In this document: positions 1-9,000 of the stretch, in pieces
Position numbering within the stretch: the first letter of the stretch is position 1
Layout of the letters: every line of letters starts with the position of its first letter
Source: Burkholderiales bacterium
GTDB lineage: Bacteria > Pseudomonadota > Gammaproteobacteria > Burkholderiales > Burkholderiaceae_C
Direction: 5' to 3'
Assembly: GCA_020354665.1 (NCBI GenBank)
Contig: CP070653.1
Location: 2,199,716 to 2,262,905, forward strand
DNA length: 63,190 nucleotides
Position numbers and translations under genes: made by a program
The notes under the pieces: generated by a model
The model's database searches: none
What the model saw: the letters and a program-made list of their open reading frames with translations, nothing else
What the model was told of the DNA's origin: nothing

Positions 1-1096
1 TGGCAGCGGCTCGCGCGATGCGCCACGGCGACTGCACCGACCCAACGGTGCGCCGCACGGCCGCGCCAAGCCCCAGGCTGAGCAGCCAGACGGCGAACAG
101 ACCGAGCACATTGGCGGTAATGCTGACCGGTGCGAGCCGGTGGACGACGGCGCCAACCGCAAGCAACACCGCGTAGTGGACGAGGAACACCTCGTAAGAG
201 ACGCGGGCCAGCATCGCGACCGGGCGCGGCAACGGCACCGGTTGCGGCCGCGCCGCCAGGACGGCCAGCAGCAGCGCGGTCGCGCCGGCCACAGCGATGC
301 GCGAACGCCATTCGACCCACAGCGCCAGCGCGGTCACAGCCGCCAGGGCGATGATTCCGGCCGTGCGCCGCGACCGGACGGCGACGAGCTGCGCGGCAAT
401 TCCCAGCCCGTAGGCACCGAAGAAATACAGCGCCGAAATGTCGAGTGCGGACCGCCGGTTCCACCAGAGCAGCGAGAGCAGCGTCAGTGCCGCGCAGGCG
501 CCGCCGGCCCACCACGCAGCGCGCGCGCCGGCCGCGCGCGCCACCCAGACGACGGCCGCGAAAGCCGCATACAACTGCCAGTCGATCGCCACGTACCAGA
601 CACCGGCTGACAACGCCTCGATGCCAAGCACGTCCTGCAGCAGGAAGGCATGGGCGAGCAGTTGGGTGGCGGTCGGCACAGCGGGCGCGTCGGGAAGGGC
701 CAGCCGGCGCGCCAGCGCTGCCGCCGCAACCGCCAGCGCCAGCGCGACCAGCAGCGGGACGGCGAGCCGGCGGTAGCGCGATGCCGCCGCTGCGGCCCAT
801 CCCGACCAGGCGCCGCCACGCGACGCGCCAGCCGATCGCTGCGTCGGCCACAGCGATCGCGCCGCAAGGAACCCCGCCGTCACCAGGAACGCCTGCACCG
901 CCAGGCGGGCATCGTGATAAAGCACATCGAACAAGGCTCGCGCTCGGGGCGCCACGACGTCCGACATCGGGCCGTAGAACGCCAGGTGGTGCCAGACGAT
1001 CAGCTGCGACCCGACGGCCTTGACCCAATCGACGAGCGGCTCCGCGCGCTGCCGTGTTGCGGCGGCGGGTTCGCTTGGAGCATCGGGGTTGGCCAT
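1..1096 (-). CDS. acyltransferase 3 family membrane protein (partial, C-terminus outside window)
   Basis: About 365 codons are visible from an ATG at 1096; the reading frame is still open at base 1, so the C-terminus is missing. The product is strongly hydrophobic with many predicted membrane segments. Early residues include VDWVKAVGSQLIVWHHLAFYG, with an Arg/His-type N-terminal region typical of acyltransferase 3 (OafA/YrhL) proteins, and the late motif SYEVFLVHYAVLL fits the last helices of the family. Members move acyl groups onto sugars or other acceptors at the inner membrane; the acceptor here is unknown. It follows the aldehyde dehydrogenase on the same strand after 130 bp that contain a small tandem repeat. 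Family assignment is by pattern only. The start is the first in-frame ATG before the conserved region; a good ribosome-binding site is not obvious. Confidence 0.75.
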   Translation of the reverse strand, partial: MANPDAPSEPAAATRQRAEPLVDWVKAVGSQLIVWHHLAFYGPMSDVVAPRARALFDVLYHDARLAVQAFLVTAGFLAARSLWPTQRSAGASRGGAWSGWAAAAASRYRRLAVPLLVALALAVAAAALARRLALPDAPAVPTATQLLAHAFLLQDVLGIEALSAGVWYVAIDWQLYAAFAAVVWVARAAGARAAWWAGGACAALTLLSLLWWNRRSALDISALYFFGAYGLGIAAQLVAVRSRRTAGIIALAAVTALALWVEWRSRIAVAGATALLLAVLAARPQPVPLPRPVAMLARVSYEVFLVHYAVLLAVGAVVHRLAPVSITANVLGLFAVWLLSLGLGAAVRRTVGSVQSPWRIARAAA

Positions 1097-1199
1097 GAAC
1101 GGGCGTTGGCCGCAGCGCGGCGGGCGCCATTGTGCCGCGCAACGATCGTTGCGGCGTCCTGCAGCGCTGCGATCCGTTCAACCGTCCGGCCGCGCTTCG

Positions 1200-1220
1200 C
1201 GCGCAGCGCGCAGCGCGCAG
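1200..1220. repeat. three perfect tandem copies of CGCGCAG
   Basis: The heptamer CGCGCAG occurs three times in a row at 1200-1206, 1207-1213 and 1214-1220, in the gap between the aldehyde dehydrogenase stop and the acyltransferase start. It is short and GC-rich and may be chance slippage in a non-coding gap. Confidence 0.6.
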
Positions 1221-1226
1221 GCAGCG

Positions 1227-2645
1227 TCAGAGCCTTTTCATCCAGGTGAGCATGCGCCGCACCAGCGGGCGGTACGGCGGCACGAACAGGCCCATTGCGT
1301 TCCACCGTGACTGCCACACCACCGGTTTGAGCTTGCTGAACGTCTCGAAGCCCCAGCGGCCGTGATAGTCACCCATGCCCGACGGACCGATGCCACCGAA
1401 CGGCAACGCATCCTGGACGACGTGCAGCAACGTGTCATTGACCGTGACGCCCCCCGCATGGGTGCACTGCAGCGCCAAGCGGGTGCGTGCGCGGTCGCGG
1501 TCGAACCAGTACATCGCCAGCGGACGTGGCCGCGCGTTGATGAACGCGAGCGCCTGTTCGATGTCGTCGTAGGCCACGAGCGGCAGCACCGGTCCGAAGA
1601 TTTCGTCGGTCATCAGAGCGTTGTCTGCGGGGGCCTCGAGCAGCATCACCGGTGCCAGGCGGTGCCGCCTTTCGTCGCGCGCGCCGCCAGCGAACAGCGG
1701 CTCGACCCGCGCACCGCGCGCGAGCGCATCGTCGAGCGCCGCGACGAGCCGCCGGTATTGCCGCGCATCGATGACGCTGCAGTAGTTCGCGTCGTCGATG
1801 CCGCCGGGATAGAGCCGCTGCGCCGTCTCGCGCGCGATCCGCACGAAGCCTGGCAGCGCCTCGCGCGGCAGCAGCAGATAGTCCGGTGCAATGCAGGTCT
1901 GCCCCGCATTGAGCAACTTGCCCACGAGGATGCGCTGCACGGCGTGCTCGACCGGATAGTCCGGCGCCAGCACCGCTGGCGATTTGCCGCCCAGCTCGAG
2001 CGTCACCGGGGTCAGGTTCGGCGCCGCCGCGGCCATCACCTTTCGGCCGACGGCGGTCGAGCCGGTGAACAGCAGGTGGTCCAGCGGCAGCGCTGCGAAC
2101 TGCGCGGCGACGTCCGCGCCGCCGACCAGCACCGTCAACTCCTCGGTCGCAAATGCCTCGGCGCAGCGCACCGCGAAGCGCTGCGCGAACGTCGGCGTGT
2201 ATTCCGACATCTTGACCATCACCCGGTTGCCCGCCGCCAGCGCCGCTGCAAGTGGCGCCACCGCGAGGAACACCGGGTAGTTCCAGGGCACGATGACACC
2301 CACGACACCCAGCGGCTGGGGCACCAGTTGCGCCCGCGCGCCGATGAACCACTTGCTCACCGGCATGCGCCGCGGCCGCATCCAGCGCCTTCCATGGCGC
2401 AGCGCGACCTTGACTTCCTCGAGGCTCGGCCAGATCTCGGCCAACTCGGTTTCGATCGCCGGGCGACCCGCGAAGTCGGCATCGATGGCCTGCGCAAATT
2501 CGGCTTCGTGCTGCACCAGCAGGCGCTGCAGGCGGCGCAGCCGGTCGGCGCGCACCGGCCAGGGCGGGTAGGGCTCGCCGGCGTAGGCCTCACGCTGCAA
2601 TTCGAAGCGACGCTGCAGCTCGGTCGGCCCTTCGATGATATTCAT
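1227..2645 (-). CDS. aldehyde dehydrogenase, coniferyl-aldehyde dehydrogenase type
   Basis: A 472-residue NAD(P)-dependent aldehyde dehydrogenase that oxidises an aldehyde to the acid. Family residues are in place: PWNYPV with Asn122, the general base Glu217 in LELGGKSPAV and the catalytic Cys251 in NAGQTCIAPDY. The short N-terminus and overall length match the coniferyl aldehyde dehydrogenase (CalB-like) subgroup of the superfamily, which acts on phenolic or long aliphatic aldehydes; the true substrate cannot be read from sequence. It lies on the same strand as the ACP-GNAT, crotonase and acyl-CoA synthetase genes, 68 bp after the ACP-GNAT gene, so it may share their transcript. An aldehyde to acid to acyl-CoA route with the synthetase is possible, but this is inference. 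Confidence 0.85.
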   Translation of the reverse strand: MNIIEGPTELQRRFELQREAYAGEPYPPWPVRADRLRRLQRLLVQHEAEFAQAIDADFAGRPAIETELAEIWPSLEEVKVALRHGRRWMRPRRMPVSKWFIGARAQLVPQPLGVVGVIVPWNYPVFLAVAPLAAALAAGNRVMVKMSEYTPTFAQRFAVRCAEAFATEELTVLVGGADVAAQFAALPLDHLLFTGSTAVGRKVMAAAAPNLTPVTLELGGKSPAVLAPDYPVEHAVQRILVGKLLNAGQTCIAPDYLLLPREALPGFVRIARETAQRLYPGGIDDANYCSVIDARQYRRLVAALDDALARGARVEPLFAGGARDERRHRLAPVMLLEAPADNALMTDEIFGPVLPLVAYDDIEQALAFINARPRPLAMYWFDRDRARTRLALQCTHAGGVTVNDTLLHVVQDALPFGGIGPSGMGDYHGRWGFETFSKLKPVVWQSRWNAMGLFVPPYRPLVRRMLTWMKRL

Positions 2646-2713
2646 GCATACATCCTAGTCCACGAAACCAGGATTGGCACCCGGGCGCGCCCCGGGACGC
2701 GACCGCCGGGCCG

Positions 2714-3544
2714 TCACAGCCCCAGCACGACATGCACCGTGCGCGGGTCGTCGGGGTCGCGCTGTGCACTGAAGCCGAGCTGGCGCGCCAGCTTGAGCAT
2801 GCGCGTGTTCGTCGACAGCACGATGCCTTCCATCCGCGCGAGTCCCTGTACGCGGGCGCGCTCGATGAGCGCCTGCATCAGGATGCCCGCCAGGCCGCTG
2901 CCCTGCCATGCGTCGCCCACCGTCACCGCGAACTCGCAGCCGGTGCCCGACCGGTCGACGATGTAGCGCGCAACCCCGGCGAACGCCTCGCCCCCATCGC
3001 AGCCCGCGGTCGCAACCAGCGCCACGTGCTGCCGTTGGTCGACATCGGTGAGCTCGTGCAGCTTCGGTGCGGACAACTCGCGCGCCGTGGCCATGAATCG
3101 CATGTAACGCGAGTCGGCCGACAGTCCGCGCACGAATGCCGCCTCGAGCGCGGCATCGTCGGGACGGATCGGCCGCACCGTCAGCGGCGTGTTCGCAACG
3201 GTAACGCGAAAGCTTGCCGGTGGTGGGCGGGGCGGAGACGTCAAGCCGGCGGCCGATGCGAGCGCGGTGCCGCTGGCGACGGCTGCCAGCCGCGCGGTGA
3301 GGTAGGCGACGAGCGAATCGAGCGTCGTCAGCACCGCGTCATCGGCCGCCGCGATCGGCACGCCAAGCCGCTTGTGCAGCTCAACGAGCAGGTTCAGCCA
3401 GTCGAGCGAATCGAGATCGACCTGCTCGCGCAGCGGGCGATCAGACTGCAGAGCCGCCGGGTCGCACTCCGGCGCGATCGACGCGATCGCCGCCAGCACC
3501 GTGCCGCGGATGTCCGGCGACGGCGCGGCGGGTGCCGGCTTCAC
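2714..3544 (-). CDS. acyl carrier protein - GNAT acyltransferase fusion
   Basis: A 276-residue two-domain protein. Residues about 10-88 look like an acyl carrier protein: a helical domain with the DSL motif at 45-47, where Ser46 would carry 4'-phosphopantetheine. A proline-rich linker (about 95-112) leads to a GNAT domain from about 115 to the end, with the acetyl-CoA binding motif QGSGLA at 214-219 and a C-terminal half (NTRMLKLARQLGF) like that of Pat-type protein lysine acetyltransferases. The gene starts only 9 bp after the crotonase gene and two genes after an acyl-CoA synthetase, so all three are probably co-transcribed. Inference: the GNAT may modify the synthetase or transfer an acyl group held on its own carrier domain. 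I know of no standard named family with this exact architecture, so the function is unassigned. Confidence 0.85.
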   Translation of the reverse strand: MKPAPAAPSPDIRGTVLAAIASIAPECDPAALQSDRPLREQVDLDSLDWLNLLVELHKRLGVPIAAADDAVLTTLDSLVAYLTARLAAVASGTALASAAGLTSPPRPPPASFRVTVANTPLTVRPIRPDDAALEAAFVRGLSADSRYMRFMATARELSAPKLHELTDVDQRQHVALVATAGCDGGEAFAGVARYIVDRSGTGCEFAVTVGDAWQGSGLAGILMQALIERARVQGLARMEGIVLSTNTRMLKLARQLGFSAQRDPDDPRTVHVVLGL

Positions 3545-3553
3545 GAACGATGC

Positions 3554-4345
3554 TCAGCGCGCGGCCCAGCCCGGCGTGCGCTTGTCGATGAAGGCTTGCA
3601 CGCCCTCGAGCGCGCAATCGTCCATCATGTTGCACGCCATCGTGGCCACGGCGTCTTCATAGGCGGCTTCGATGCCGACCTCGACCTGCCGGTAGAACAG
3701 CGCCTTGCCCATCGCGACGGCGGTGCGCGGCTTGGCGACGATGCTCGCGGCCAGGCGTTCGACCTCGGCATCGAGTTGCGCCGCGTCGACGACGCGGTTC
3801 ACCAGTCCGCGCTCGCGCGCCGTTTGCGCGTCGATGAATTCGCCGGTGACGAGCATCTCGAACGCGGGCTTGCGCCCCAGGTTGCGCGCCAGCGCGACGC
3901 CCGGCGTCGAGCAGAACAGGCCGAGGTTGACGCCGCTGACCGCAAAGCGCGCCTCGCGCACGGCCACCGCGAGGTCGCACGTCGCGACCAGCTGGCAGCC
4001 CGCGGCGGTCGCCACGCCGTGCACGCGCGCGATCACCGGCACTGGCAGCTTCTGCATGCTCATCATCATGCGGCCGCAGCGTGCGAACAGCTGCCGGTAA
4101 TAGTCGAGCGACGGCGCGGCGCGCATTTCCTTCAGGTCATGACCGGCGCAGAACGCCTTGCCGGCGCCCGCGATCACGACCACGCGCACCTGCTCGTCAC
4201 GCGCGATCGCATCGAACTCGCGCTGCAGCGCGTCGATCATCGCCTCGGAAAGCGAGTTGAAGGTCTGCGGCCGGTTGAGCGTCAGCGTCACGATGCCGCG
4301 CGCGTCGTCGTGGCGCAGCAGCAGAGGATCCTCGGTGGTCAGCAT
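3554..4345 (-). CDS. enoyl-CoA hydratase/isomerase (crotonase) family protein lacking the usual catalytic glutamates
   Basis: A 263-residue crotonase-fold protein. The CoA-binding and oxyanion-hole region is clear (AGKAFCAGHDLKEM, and GVATAAGCQLVATCDLAVAV). The two glutamates that normally hydrate enoyl-CoA are not seen: the GGGCE-type position reads AAGCQ, and the second region reads NLGLFCSTPGVAL instead of the usual PEI-G-PG-GG pattern. This resembles the ECHDC3-like subgroup, whose reaction is not well defined. The ribosome-binding site is AGGAG 7 bases before the ATG at 4345. The gene lies 39 bp after the acyl-CoA synthetase and 9 bp before the ACP-GNAT fusion, so it probably belongs to that acyl-CoA unit. 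Fold assignment is sure; the reaction is not. Confidence 0.85.
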   Translation of the reverse strand: MLTTEDPLLLRHDDARGIVTLTLNRPQTFNSLSEAMIDALQREFDAIARDEQVRVVVIAGAGKAFCAGHDLKEMRAAPSLDYYRQLFARCGRMMMSMQKLPVPVIARVHGVATAAGCQLVATCDLAVAVREARFAVSGVNLGLFCSTPGVALARNLGRKPAFEMLVTGEFIDAQTARERGLVNRVVDAAQLDAEVERLAASIVAKPRTAVAMGKALFYRQVEVGIEAAYEDAVATMACNMMDDCALEGVQAFIDKRTPGWAAR

Positions 4346-4384
4346 GGCCTTCTCCTGTCAGGTGGCGTCGATGGGGCGCGACGC

Positions 4385-6031
4385 CTATTCGATCGCGCGG
4401 GCGGACTTGACCCGCTCGCGCAGCTGGAATTTCTGGATCTTGCCGGTCGAGGTCTTCGGAATCGGCTCGAAGCGGATCTCGCGCGGCACCTTGTAGCCCG
4501 CCAGCAGGCCCCTGCAGTGGGCGATCAGCTCGTCGGCGCTGACCGTCGCCCCCGGTTTGGTCTCGACGAACGCGAGCGGCGTCTCGCCCCACTTCGGGTC
4601 GGGTTTGGCGATCACCGCGCACGCCAGCACCGCCGGGTGGCGGTACAGCGCGTCCTCGACCTCGAGCGAGCTGATGTTCTCGCCGCCGCTGATGATGATG
4701 TCCTTGCTGCGGTCCCTGATCTTGACGTAGCGGTCGCTCTCGAGCGCCGCGAGGTCGCCGGTGTGGAACCACCCGCCGGCGAACGCCTTGTCGGTCGCCG
4801 CCGGGTTCTTCAGGTAGCCCTTCATCACGATGTTGCCGCGGAACATGATCTCGCCCATCGTCTGCCCGTCGGCCGGCACTTCGGCCATGGTGTCCGCATC
4901 GAGCACCGTCATGCCCTCCTCGAGCGGATAGCGCACGCCCTGGCGGCCGTTCAGGCGCGTCTGCTCCGACAGCGACGCCGTGCCCCAGCCCGGGCGCTTG
5001 ACGCAAGAGGCCGCCGGACCGTAGGTTTCGGTCAGGCCGTAGACGTGCGTGATGTCGAAGCCGATCTTCGCCATACCCTCGATCATCGCCGCCGGCGGCG
5101 CCGCGCCGGCGACCATGCCGCGCACCTGGTGCGCGATCCCCTCGCGCAGCTCCGGCGGTGCGTTGTAGATCAGTCCATGCACGATCGGCGCCGCGCAGTA
5201 GTGGTCGACGCGGTGCTCGCGGATCGCTTCCAGGATCGCCCTCGCCTCGACGCGGCGCAGACAGACGTGCGTGCCGCCCTGCAACGCAACCGTCCACGGG
5301 AAGCACCAGCCGTTGCAATGGAACATCGGCAGCGTCCAGAGGTAGCACGGAAACTGCGGCATGGTCCAGCTGACGGCATTGCATACCGCATTGAGGTATG
5401 CACCGCGATGGTGGGTGACGACGCCCTTCGGGTCCCCGGTGGTCCCGCTCGTGTAGCTCACCGCGATCGCGTCCCATTCGTCTGCTGGCCCTTCCAGGCG
5501 CTGCAGCGGGGAGTGCGCAGCGAGCAGCGCTTCGTAGTCGTGCGTGCCAACGCGATCGCCCGGCCCGCTGTACTCGCTGTCGCTGACGTCGATCACCACC
5601 GGCTGGCTTGCGCGCTCGGACTTCAGGATCTCGAGTGCCTGCGCGATCGCCGGCGCGAACTCCCGGTCGGTGATCAGCACCTGGGCCTCGCAGTGGTTCA
5701 TCTGCCAGGCGAGCAGCGCGGCATCGAGCCGCGTATTCAGGGTGTTCAGCACCGCGCCGAGCGCCGGCACCGCGTAGTGCACCTCGACCATTTCCGGCGT
5801 GTTCGACAGCATCGTGCTGACCGTGCCGCCGCGGCCCACGCCGAGCGCGCGCAGTGCGGCCGCCAGCCGCGCCGAACGGTCGCGACACTGCGCCCACGTG
5901 TAGCGTCGCGCGCCGTGGATCACCGCCGGCAAATCGGCGAACGCCTCGGCGCTGCGTTCGACGAAACTCACCGGCGACAGCGGCACGTAGTTCGCCGCAT
6001 TGCGTTCGAGATGCTGGTCGTAGATGCTCAT
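4385..6031 (-). CDS. AMP-forming acyl-CoA synthetase
   Basis: A 548-residue ANL-superfamily enzyme that activates a carboxylic acid with ATP and joins it to CoA. Motifs seen in order: the phosphate loop YTSGTTGDPKGV, the FHCNGWCFPW region typical of medium- and long-chain acyl-CoA synthetases, YGLTETYGPA, GWFHTGDLA and the hinge RDRSKDIIISGGENIS. Near the C-terminus PKTSTGK (525-531) ends in catalytic Lys531 and matches the Pro-X4-Gly-Lys pattern that Pat-type GNATs acylate in other synthetases. GGAG precedes the ATG at 6031. The next two genes encode a crotonase-fold protein and an ACP-GNAT fusion. Substrate unknown; the close neighbourhood of an aldehyde dehydrogenase suggests fatty or aromatic acids. 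Confidence 0.9.
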   Translation of the reverse strand: MSIYDQHLERNAANYVPLSPVSFVERSAEAFADLPAVIHGARRYTWAQCRDRSARLAAALRALGVGRGGTVSTMLSNTPEMVEVHYAVPALGAVLNTLNTRLDAALLAWQMNHCEAQVLITDREFAPAIAQALEILKSERASQPVVIDVSDSEYSGPGDRVGTHDYEALLAAHSPLQRLEGPADEWDAIAVSYTSGTTGDPKGVVTHHRGAYLNAVCNAVSWTMPQFPCYLWTLPMFHCNGWCFPWTVALQGGTHVCLRRVEARAILEAIREHRVDHYCAAPIVHGLIYNAPPELREGIAHQVRGMVAGAAPPAAMIEGMAKIGFDITHVYGLTETYGPAASCVKRPGWGTASLSEQTRLNGRQGVRYPLEEGMTVLDADTMAEVPADGQTMGEIMFRGNIVMKGYLKNPAATDKAFAGGWFHTGDLAALESDRYVKIRDRSKDIIISGGENISSLEVEDALYRHPAVLACAVIAKPDPKWGETPLAFVETKPGATVSADELIAHCRGLLAGYKVPREIRFEPIPKTSTGKIQKFQLRERVKSARAIE

Positions 6032-6049
6032 CGTGCGTCTCCGTTCTCG

Positions 6050-9000
6050 TCAGGCGAGGCTTCGCAGTTCGCGCATCGCGACCGACAGCATCGCGAGGTC
6101 AGCCTGCTTGGTCTCGGCCAGATCGGCGAGCAGCCGGCGTGCACGCTCCAGGGTCACCGTGTGCGCCGTCTCCCACTGCGTAATCATCGCTTCGTCGCCC
6201 GGCGCTTCGTCGCCCGCTGCGGCAAATACCTGCTGCGTCAGCGATCGCTGCAGTCCGGCCAGGTCATCGCCGAGGGCCACCCGCGCCCGGTTCTGCCAGT
6301 AGGTGTCGACCGGTAGCGCGTCGATCTGCGTGCGCAGCCGCTGCAGGCCGAGCCGTTCGCCAACACCCGCGTAGACGTCGCACACCTCGCCGAAGCGGCG
6401 CTGCGTGCTGTCGGCCACTTCGGCAATGTCCATCGCGTCGAACAGGCCTTCGGCAGCGGCGACGCGCGCGGCCAGCGCTTCGGGCACGCCGGCGCCGATC
6501 CAGCCGAGCGCCAACGCCGATTTCGCAGCCGCCGGCTTCAGCCGCTCGACCAGCTCGGCCACGGCCGGCTGCAGGCGCGCGATGTTCTGCGCGACTGGCT
6601 CGGCCAGCCGCCGCGAACGCAGGAACCAGGTGGTCGCGCGCGAGGTGAGCCAGCCCTCGTGGATCAGCATCTCGGCCTGCGTCGCGTCCGGAACCACGTT
6701 GTCCAGCGCCTCGATCTGCTGCCAGATCGGCACGGCCCCGAACACCTCGCGCGCCAGCAGGTAGGCACGCACGACCTGCGACGCTGTCGTGCCGGTCATC
6801 TCGCTGAGCCGGTGCACGTAGGTCGCGCCGACGCGGTTGACCATGCTGTTGAGCACATGGGTGGAGGCGATCTCGCGCCGCAGCGGGTGGCGCGGAATGT
6901 AGGCGGCCATGCGCTCGCGCAGCTTCGCCGGAAAGTAGCGCGCCGTCGCGGTGCCGATCCACTCATCCTCGGGCAAGTCCGAAGCGAGCAGCTCGTCGAA
7001 CAGCCACATCTTCGCGTAGGCGAGCAAGACCGCGCGCTCGGGAATCGTCAACCGCCCGCCGGTGGCCTTGCGCTCGGCAATCTCGTCCTCGGTGGGCAGG
7101 AACTCGATCGTGCGATTCAGGCGTCCCTGCTTCTCGAGGAAGCGGATGAAGCGCGCCTCTTGGTCGAGCAGGCGCGGGCCGAGTCGATGCGTGATCGACA
7201 AGCACTGGGTCTGGAAATAGTTGTCCCGCAGCACCAGCGTGGCCACATCGTCGGTCATCTGTGCGAGCAGCGCGTTGCGCTGCTTCTCGGTCATCTCGCC
7301 GTCGGCGATCGCCAGGCCGAGCAGGATCTTGATGTTGACCTCGTGGTCCGAAGTGGCAACACCGGCGGAGTTGTCGATCGCGTCGGTGTTGATGGCGACG
7401 CCGGCCAGCGCGGCCTCGATCCGGCCGCGCTGCGTGAAGCCGAGGTTGCCGCCTTCGGCCACCACCTTGCAGCGCAGCTCGCGCCCGTTGATGCGCACCG
7501 CGTCGTTGGCGCGGTCGCCAGCATCGGCGTGCGATTCGCTGCTCGCCTTGACGTAGGTGCCGATGCCGCCGTTGTAGAGGAGGTCCACGGGTGCCTTCAG
7601 GATCGCACTGATCAGCTCGGTAGGCGTCAGGCGGTCGGCGTCGATACCAAGCACCGCGCGCGCCTGCGGCGAGATCGGCACGCTCTTCTCGCTGCGCGAC
7701 CACACGCCGCCACCATAGGAAATCAATTCGTGGCTGTAGTCGGCCCACGACGACCGGTTGAGCTTGAACAGGCGCTCGCGTTCCGCAAACGAGGCGGCCG
7801 GATCGGGGGACGGATCGACGAACACGTGGCGGTGGTCGAACGCAGCCACCAGCTTGACGTGACGCGACAGCAGCATGCCGTTGCCGAATACGTCACCGGA
7901 CATGTCGCCGATGCCGACCACCGTGAAATCGGTGCTCTGCGTATCGACGCCCCGCTCGCGGAAGGCCCGCTTGACGCTTTCCCAGGCGCCCCGCGCGGTG
8001 ATCCCCATGGCCTTGTGGTCGTAGCCGACACTGCCGCCCGACGCGAACGCATCACCGAGCCAGTGACCGTACTCGGCACTCACCGCGTTGGCGTAGTCGC
8101 TGAAGGTCGCCGTGCCCTTGTCAGCAGCGACAACGAGGTACGGGTCGTCGCCGTCGTGGCGCACCACCAGCGGCGGCGGCACGGCCTTGGTACCGACCAG
8201 GTTGTCGGTCAGGTCGAGCAGTCCGCGCAGGTAGTCCTGGTAGCACGCGATGCCCTCCTTCATCAGCGCCTCGCGGTCCGCAGCGGTCGGCCCCGCAGCG
8301 GGCGCGCGCTTCAGCACGAAGCCACCCTTGCTGCCCACCGGCACGATCACCGTGTTCTTGACCATCTGCGCCTTCATCAGCCCCAGCACCTCGGTGCGGA
8401 AGTCTTCCGGCCGGTCGCTCCAGCGCAAGCCGCCGCGCGCAACCTTGCCGCCGCGCAGGTGCACGCCCTCGAAGCGTGGCGAGTACACGAAGATCTCGTA
8501 CAGCGGCTTCGGATCGGGCAATCCCGGCACGCGCGCGCAGTCGAACTTGAGGCTGACATAGGTGCGTCTTGGCCCGGGTGCACCCGAGTGGCCTGTGCCG
8601 GTGCGCCAGTAATTGGTGCGCAGCGTCGCCTGCATCAGTCCGACCAGCTGGCGCAGCGCACGGTCTTCCGACAGGTTGCTCACCTTCTCGAGCGCGAGGT
8701 CGATCTCCAGCGCGAGTTTGATCGCGTGGGCCTGACGCTGCGCCGCGTCGTCGTCGCGATCGGCCGGTGACAGCCGCAGCCGGAACAGCCGCACCAGCAT
8801 GTGCGCGATGCGCGGCTGCGCCGACAGCGCCGCCTCGATCGTTCCCTGCGGCAGCGCGAAACCGATCTGCTTGCAGTACTTCGCATAGGCCCTCAGGATC
8901 ACCACCTCGTCGGCCGACAGCCCGGCACGCAGCACGAGGCGGTTGAAGTCGTCGTTCTCCACCTCGCCGTTGAAGACCCGCGCAAAGGCCTCCTCGAACA

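Noticed and set aside
2732-6316. 1194-codon open frame on the plus strand
   Set aside because: It lies antisense to four genes with clear motifs and its translation is arginine- and histidine-rich low-complexity sequence, as expected for a GC-rich shadow frame.
6659-8770. 703-codon open frame on the plus strand
   Set aside because: Antisense to the glutamate dehydrogenase core, which has family motifs throughout; no domain is recognisable in the antisense frame.
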